From positions 1 to 16,861 of the forward strand of contig QANA01000086.1 in the NCBI GenBank assembly GCA_003149735.1: a stretch of 16,861 nucleotides of DNA, written 5' to 3'. Below are positions 12,948 to 16,861 of this stretch, one piece after another. Both the position numbers and the translations under genes were made by a program. The stretch is from Clostridiales bacterium. GTDB lineage: Bacteria; Bacillota_A; Clostridia; Christensenellales; Christensenellaceae. Each line of letters opens with the position of its first letter. Positions within the stretch are counted from its first letter, which is position 1. Under the pieces are notes generated by a model that did no database searches, was not told the origin of the DNA, and worked only from the letters and a program-made list of their open reading frames with translations.

Positions 12948-15359
12948 TTATAGTTGTATAATGCTTTCTAAAAATTCACCGCTCATGTTGGGAATCAGTT
13001 TGAAGCCGGAAGAAGAACGGGGCTCATAAGGAATCTGTGAAGAAGAAAGATGGTAAGTCAGGCCTAAATCCGAATGTGCTTCAAAAGCAGAAGCTTCCCG
13101 GATGCAGAAAGCTGCTAAAATTTTGCTGCCGTTAGAGCCATTCTTATGCCAGGTGAAGCACCTGATTCCTTTGCCATTACGATTTTGCAGAGAGAAATCC
13201 TCCAGCTTGCTTTGTTTGACATAACCTTCTTCACTAAAGCAGATAAAACTGCCCTGCATATCCGTCTGGAAGACAAATTGCAAGCTATCCCCATTGGCAA
13301 GGCTGATACCGCCAACACCTTTGGCAGTACGTCCTTGTTGGCTGATACTGCTCTTTTCAAAACAGATGGACATACCTTTCTGGGAAATGAGGAGCAGGTT
13401 AGGCTTTTGCATTTCGTTTTCGGCAATATAGACCAATTGATCCCCATCTGCTAAGCCACAGGCGGCAATACGAGTCTTTTTTGCCTGGAACTCTTCTGCC
13501 TGCACACATTTAATTTTACCGCTTCTTGTGGCAAACAGCAAAGTTCCCTGGATAATGGGCGCACAGATATGTAAAACGCTTTCTCCCTTTGCCAATCCGG
13601 GAAGAATAGAGCCGATAGGGCTGCCGGCATCTTTATAGCGTGCTTCCTTAATATCTCCGGCAGAAATGGTATATAAATTTCCCAAATTCGTAAAAATCCA
13701 TAGTTTGGAATCACTATCAGTTTCCAGGATTTTAGCAGATTGGTTTTTAAAATCCGGTTCTCCGGATTCGGCGCCTTTGGTCAAAGCTTTTTTGCTCATG
13801 CGTTTCAGCCCGCCACCGCGAGTAAGGATGACGGCACAAGGCTCTACTACTTTAAAATGCTCTTCATCAATCGTGATTTCACCACTGTGAGAAGAGATCG
13901 GAGTGCGACGAGGGCAGCCGTATTTGGCGGCGATTTGCCCGAGTTCTTTAGCAATCAATTCGGTAAGACGTTCTTCAGAATCAAGAATTTCGAGAATTTC
14001 CTGTAATTGTTTGGAAAGTTCGGCATATTCCTGTTCCAATGTAATGACTTCCAGCTTGGTAAGGCGAGCCAGACGCAAATCGAGAATTGCCTGCGCCTGT
14101 ACACCGGTGATATTTAACGCACGCATCAGGTTGGTGCGAGCCGTTTTGGCATTATCGGAAGAGCGGACAATGGCAATTACCTGGTCGATATCCAGAACGG
14201 CTTTGATTAAACCTTCCAGTTTATGTGCTTTTTCTTCGGCTGCTTCTTTATCGTAGGTAAGGCGATTGGTTACAACTGCTTTTTGATGCGCTATGTAGTA
14301 GTCGAGCAACTGCAACAGATTAAGCAACTTAGGTTGTCCGTCTGCAATGGCCACCATGTTGATGCCGTAAGAAATCTGCAGATCAGAATATTTATATAGA
14401 CAATCCAAAACTTTTTCTGCATTAACCCCGCTTTTTAATTCGATGACAGCGCGAATACCGGAACGGTCGGTCTCGCTGCGCACATCTGAAATACCGGCAA
14501 ATAACTCTTTTCGCGTAGTGCGCAGTGATTCGATTTTTCGCAGCATAGCGGATTCACGAATTTCGTAAGGTAATTCGGTAATTACCAGCAGAGTTTTGCC
14601 ATTACGGCCCTTTTCGATGGAGACCTTAGCCCGCAAAGACACTTTGCCTTTTCCTGTGGCATATGCTTCTCGAATTCCATCTCCGGCAAGCAATACCCCT
14701 CCTGTAGGGAAATCTGGGCCTTTTATATATTTCATAATGGATTCCAAAGAACATTGCGGATTTTTGAGTCGGTAACAAACGCCATTAATAACTTCCCGCA
14801 AATTATGAGGAGGAATATTAGTTGCTAACCCGACGGCAATGCCGGTTGCTCCATTGACCAATAAGTTAGGGAAACGGCTGGGCAGGATGGAAGGTTCTTT
14901 TAAAGTATCATCGAAGTTTAGCTGAAAAAGAACCGTGTCCTTATCCAGGTCGCGCAGCAGTTCCAAAGCTATGGGAGCCAAGCGGGCTTCGGTATAACGC
15001 ATGGCAGCCGGGCCATCGCCATCAATAGAGCCGAAATTGCCCTGACCATCAATCAGCGGTGCGCTCATGGAGAAATCCTGAGCCATCCTGGCCAGAGCCT
15101 CATAGATGCTGGAATCGCCGTGCGGATGGTATTTGCCCATTGTTTCTCCCACAATACGGGCACATTTTTTATGGCTCCCGGATGGAAGAATCTGCATTTC
15201 GTGCATAGCAAAAAGAATATGCCGCTGTACTGGTTTCAGGCCGTCTTCAACTCGGGGAATTGCCCGCTCCAGTATGACGTATTCGGCATATGGCATGAAA
15301 CTGTCGTGCATGACATCTTCCAAAGGGGTTCGGATAATATTTTTCAATTCTTCTTTCAT
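12948..15359 (-). CDS. parC: DNA topoisomerase IV subunit A (ParC)
   Basis: DNA-cleaving subunit of a type IIA topoisomerase that decatenates daughter chromosomes. 803 residues. The catalytic tyrosine is Y122 in AMRYTEAR, preceded by the quinolone-interacting segment [17 protein letters not shown] (78-94). S83 and E87 there correspond to E. coli ParC S80 and E84, the drug-sensitive state. The C-terminal beta-pinwheel (about 490-803) lacks a canonical GyrA box (QRRGGKG); the nearest match is QQGRTAKG at about 674-681. This, with the adjacent parE, favours ParC over GyrA. The start ATG (15357-15359) has AGGAAG 10 bases upstream. It begins 28 bases after the parE stop, so the two should be co-transcribed. 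The C-terminal domain is longer than in E. coli ParC (752 residues total). Confidence 0.93.
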   Translation of the reverse strand: MKEELKNIIRTPLEDVMHDSFMPYAEYVILERAIPRVEDGLKPVQRHILFAMHEMQILPSGSHKKCARIVGETMGKYHPHGDSSIYEALARMAQDFSMSAPLIDGQGNFGSIDGDGPAAMRYTEARLAPIALELLRDLDKDTVLFQLNFDDTLKEPSILPSRFPNLLVNGATGIAVGLATNIPPHNLREVINGVCYRLKNPQCSLESIMKYIKGPDFPTGGVLLAGDGIREAYATGKGKVSLRAKVSIEKGRNGKTLLVITELPYEIRESAMLRKIESLRTTRKELFAGISDVRSETDRSGIRAVIELKSGVNAEKVLDCLYKYSDLQISYGINMVAIADGQPKLLNLLQLLDYYIAHQKAVVTNRLTYDKEAAEEKAHKLEGLIKAVLDIDQVIAIVRSSDNAKTARTNLMRALNITGVQAQAILDLRLARLTKLEVITLEQEYAELSKQLQEILEILDSEERLTELIAKELGQIAAKYGCPRRTPISSHSGEITIDEEHFKVVEPCAVILTRGGGLKRMSKKALTKGAESGEPDFKNQSAKILETDSDSKLWIFTNLGNLYTISAGDIKEARYKDAGSPIGSILPGLAKGESVLHICAPIIQGTLLFATRSGKIKCVQAEEFQAKKTRIAACGLADGDQLVYIAENEMQKPNLLLISQKGMSICFEKSSISQQGRTAKGVGGISLANGDSLQFVFQTDMQGSFICFSEEGYVKQSKLEDFSLQNRNGKGIRCFTWHKNGSNGSKILAAFCIREASAFEAHSDLGLTYHLSSSQIPYEPRSSSGFKLIPNMSGEFLESIIQL

Positions 15360-15387
15360 GATCTTGCAACTTCCTGTCTAACAAAGA

Positions 15388-16861
15388 TTAGAGTATATTT
15401 CCCTTGAATTTGTCCTGTTTGTTAAAATTGGCGTATTCGCTGATATACTGTTTGCGCGGTTCTACGGCATCTCCCATCAAAGTGGAGACGATCTGATCGC
15501 AGGCAGCGGCATCCTCCATAGTGACCTGCATAAGCACGCGCCCGTTGGGATCCAGCGTCGTTTCCCAAAGCTGCTCCTTGCTCATTTCCCCAAGGCCTTT
15601 ATAACGTTTCACTTCGGCACCGCGCCCCAGTTGAGCTTTTGCCTCAGCCAATTGTTTTTCGGTATGTGCCCAAATGAGATTTTTTCCCTTTTTTATGCTA
15701 TACAAAGGCGGTTGTGCAATAAAGACGTGGCCATCTGTAATCAGTTGCCTATAGTAGCGGAAAAAGAAAGTGAGCAGGATCGCACGAATATGCGCGCCAT
15801 CCTGATCGGCATCGGCCAAGATGATTATCTTATGATATTTGATATTTTGAATGTTGAAAGATTTATCAAATCCGGCTCCGAGCGCAGTGATGATGGAACG
15901 GAATTCTTCATTTTGCAAAACCTGTTCCATGCGCTTTTTTTCTACATTCAACGGTTTGCCGCGCAGCGGTAAAATCGCTTGAAAACGACGATCACGTCCC
16001 ATTTTGGCGTTTCCGCCGGCGCTATCTCCTTCGACGATAAAAAGTTCATTTAGTTCCGGCTTTTTACCGGTACAGCTGGAAAGTTTTCCAACCAGTGGTG
16101 CAGAATCTGCCTTACTTTTTTCTCGCTCTATCTTTTTTGCTTTTTTAGCGGCAATGCGGGATTTGGCGGCAGTTATGGCTTTTTCGGCGATCCTGGAACA
16201 AACGGATGCATTATTGAGGTCCTGCAGATAAGCGTTGAGCCCTTCGGTAACGATAGACTCCACAGCGGCTCTGGCTTCCGGATTACCTAACCGCGTCTTG
16301 GTCTGCCCTTCAAATTGCACTTCCTTCATTTTTACGGAAATAATAGCACTTAGGCCTTCCCGATAATCTTCACCTTCAAAAGATAGTTTTTCCTTGACTG
16401 CAGCAGAAACATTTTTCATATAATCGTTCATTACTTTGGTAAGAGCAATTTTGAAGCCTGTTTCATGAGTGCCGCCCTCGGCGGTGGAAATATTATTGAC
16501 ATAAGAATAGATATATTCCTTTTCGCTATCCACATATTGCATAGCAACTTCGGCAATAATCCCGTTCTTCTCTCCTTCAAAGTGAATCGGCAAAGGATGA
16601 ATCGGAGCTTTATCCTGATTCATATCTACCAGAAAGTCTACAATGCCGCCCATATAACAGTACTTGAGCTGCTTTGGTTGTGTTTCACGAAAATCAGTCA
16701 GAGTAATGGTAACTCCTTTTACCAAAAAAGCCAATTCCCGTAAGCGGCGGCTGACACGGTCAAACTGTACCTGAATGGTATCGAATACACGGGCGTCTGC
16801 CAGATAGGTGACCTTAGTACCATGTTTATTTGTTTTGCCGGCTTTCCGCAAGGGATATTTC
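15388..16861 (-). CDS. parE: DNA topoisomerase IV subunit B (ParE), 5' end beyond the window
   Basis: ATPase subunit partnering ParC. About 490 C-terminal residues are visible; the reading frame is open to the right edge, so the N-terminal GHKL ATP-binding domain lies outside and the TTG near 16851 is not the start. Visible parts: the transducer domain with GTKVTYLAD, GGTHETGFKIALT and FEGQTKTRLGNPE (usual switch-lysine block), then the TOPRIM domain with ELFIVEGDSAGG (metal-binding Glu), RFQAILPLRGKPLNVEK and the DADQDGAHIR acidic motif, and the KRYKGLGEMS(K)EQLW block. The C-terminus is EPRKQYISEYA followed by a short tail. A Lys/Ala-rich helix (IAAKKAKKIEREKSKADS) links the two domains. 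GyrB is the alternative, but pairing with a gene lacking the GyrA box supports topoisomerase IV. Confidence 0.92.
   Translation of the reverse strand, partial: KYPLRKAGKTNKHGTKVTYLADARVFDTIQVQFDRVSRRLRELAFLVKGVTITLTDFRETQPKQLKYCYMGGIVDFLVDMNQDKAPIHPLPIHFEGEKNGIIAEVAMQYVDSEKEYIYSYVNNISTAEGGTHETGFKIALTKVMNDYMKNVSAAVKEKLSFEGEDYREGLSAIISVKMKEVQFEGQTKTRLGNPEARAAVESIVTEGLNAYLQDLNNASVCSRIAEKAITAAKSRIAAKKAKKIEREKSKADSAPLVGKLSSCTGKKPELNELFIVEGDSAGGNAKMGRDRRFQAILPLRGKPLNVEKKRMEQVLQNEEFRSIITALGAGFDKSFNIQNIKYHKIIILADADQDGAHIRAILLTFFFRYYRQLITDGHVFIAQPPLYSIKKGKNLIWAHTEKQLAEAKAQLGRGAEVKRYKGLGEMSKEQLWETTLDPNGRVLMQVTMEDAAACDQIVSTLMGDAVEPRKQYISEYANFNKQDKFKGNIL

Noticed and set aside
13180..15359. GyrA rather than ParC
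   Set aside because: There is no canonical GyrA box, and the gene follows a parE-like gene directly; a GyrA assignment is less likely, though not formally excluded.
1..16861. CRISPR arrays, tRNA/rRNA genes, transposases, att sites or defence systems
   Set aside because: No regularly spaced repeats, tRNA-like cloverleaf, rRNA sequence, transposase or integrase motif was seen on either strand.

Overview
The window looks like a chromosomal segment of a Bacillota bacterium, most likely Clostridia and plausibly Lachnospiraceae. The reasons are strong GGAGG-type ribosome binding sites, sigma-A-type promoters, base composition slightly below 50% GC by eye, a meso-diaminopimelate-type MurE, a division transpeptidase with PASTA domains, and a DUF3877-like protein. 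This placement is an inference from gene content; no taxonomic marker gene is present.

Left arm (1-3250). A tail of an upstream gene ends at a terminator (108-135). A promoter then drives a short operon: a Sel1-repeat protein, a possible 28-codon ORF, and a DUF3877-like protein whose last codons form its own terminator. A separately promoted ketopantoate reductase-family gene (panE-like) follows. It converges on a small coiled-coil protein gene (minus strand) through a long perfect hairpin at 2716-2756.

Centre (3250-12950). This is a compact division and cell wall (dcw) cluster, all plus strand: mraZ, rsmH, ftsL-like, a class B PBP with two PASTA domains, murE, mraY, murD and ftsW/spoVE. MurE, MurD and MraY act in turn on the UDP-MurNAc-peptide and lipid I branch of peptidoglycan synthesis. 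The FtsW-like SEDS polymerase and the PBP form a septal glycosyltransferase/transpeptidase pair, and FtsL is their membrane partner. MraZ is the likely autorepressor, and 10-bp-phased repeats just before mraZ look like its operator. There is no murF, murG, murB, ftsQ, ftsA or ftsZ here. A strong hairpin with a U-tract sits between murE and mraY.

Right arm (12950-16861). parC and the 3' part of parE (topoisomerase IV) lie on the minus strand in the order parE-parC. They converge on ftsW through a 19-bp bidirectional terminator hairpin. parE runs off the right edge.

I found no CRISPR array, tRNA, rRNA, insertion sequence or clear horizontally acquired cassette. Most of the window is conserved housekeeping sequence. 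Points worth a second look are small: unusual residues at normally conserved positions in MurE and MurD, an internal hairpin in the dcw operon, phased operator repeats, and several unexplained small ORFs and palindromes between genes.
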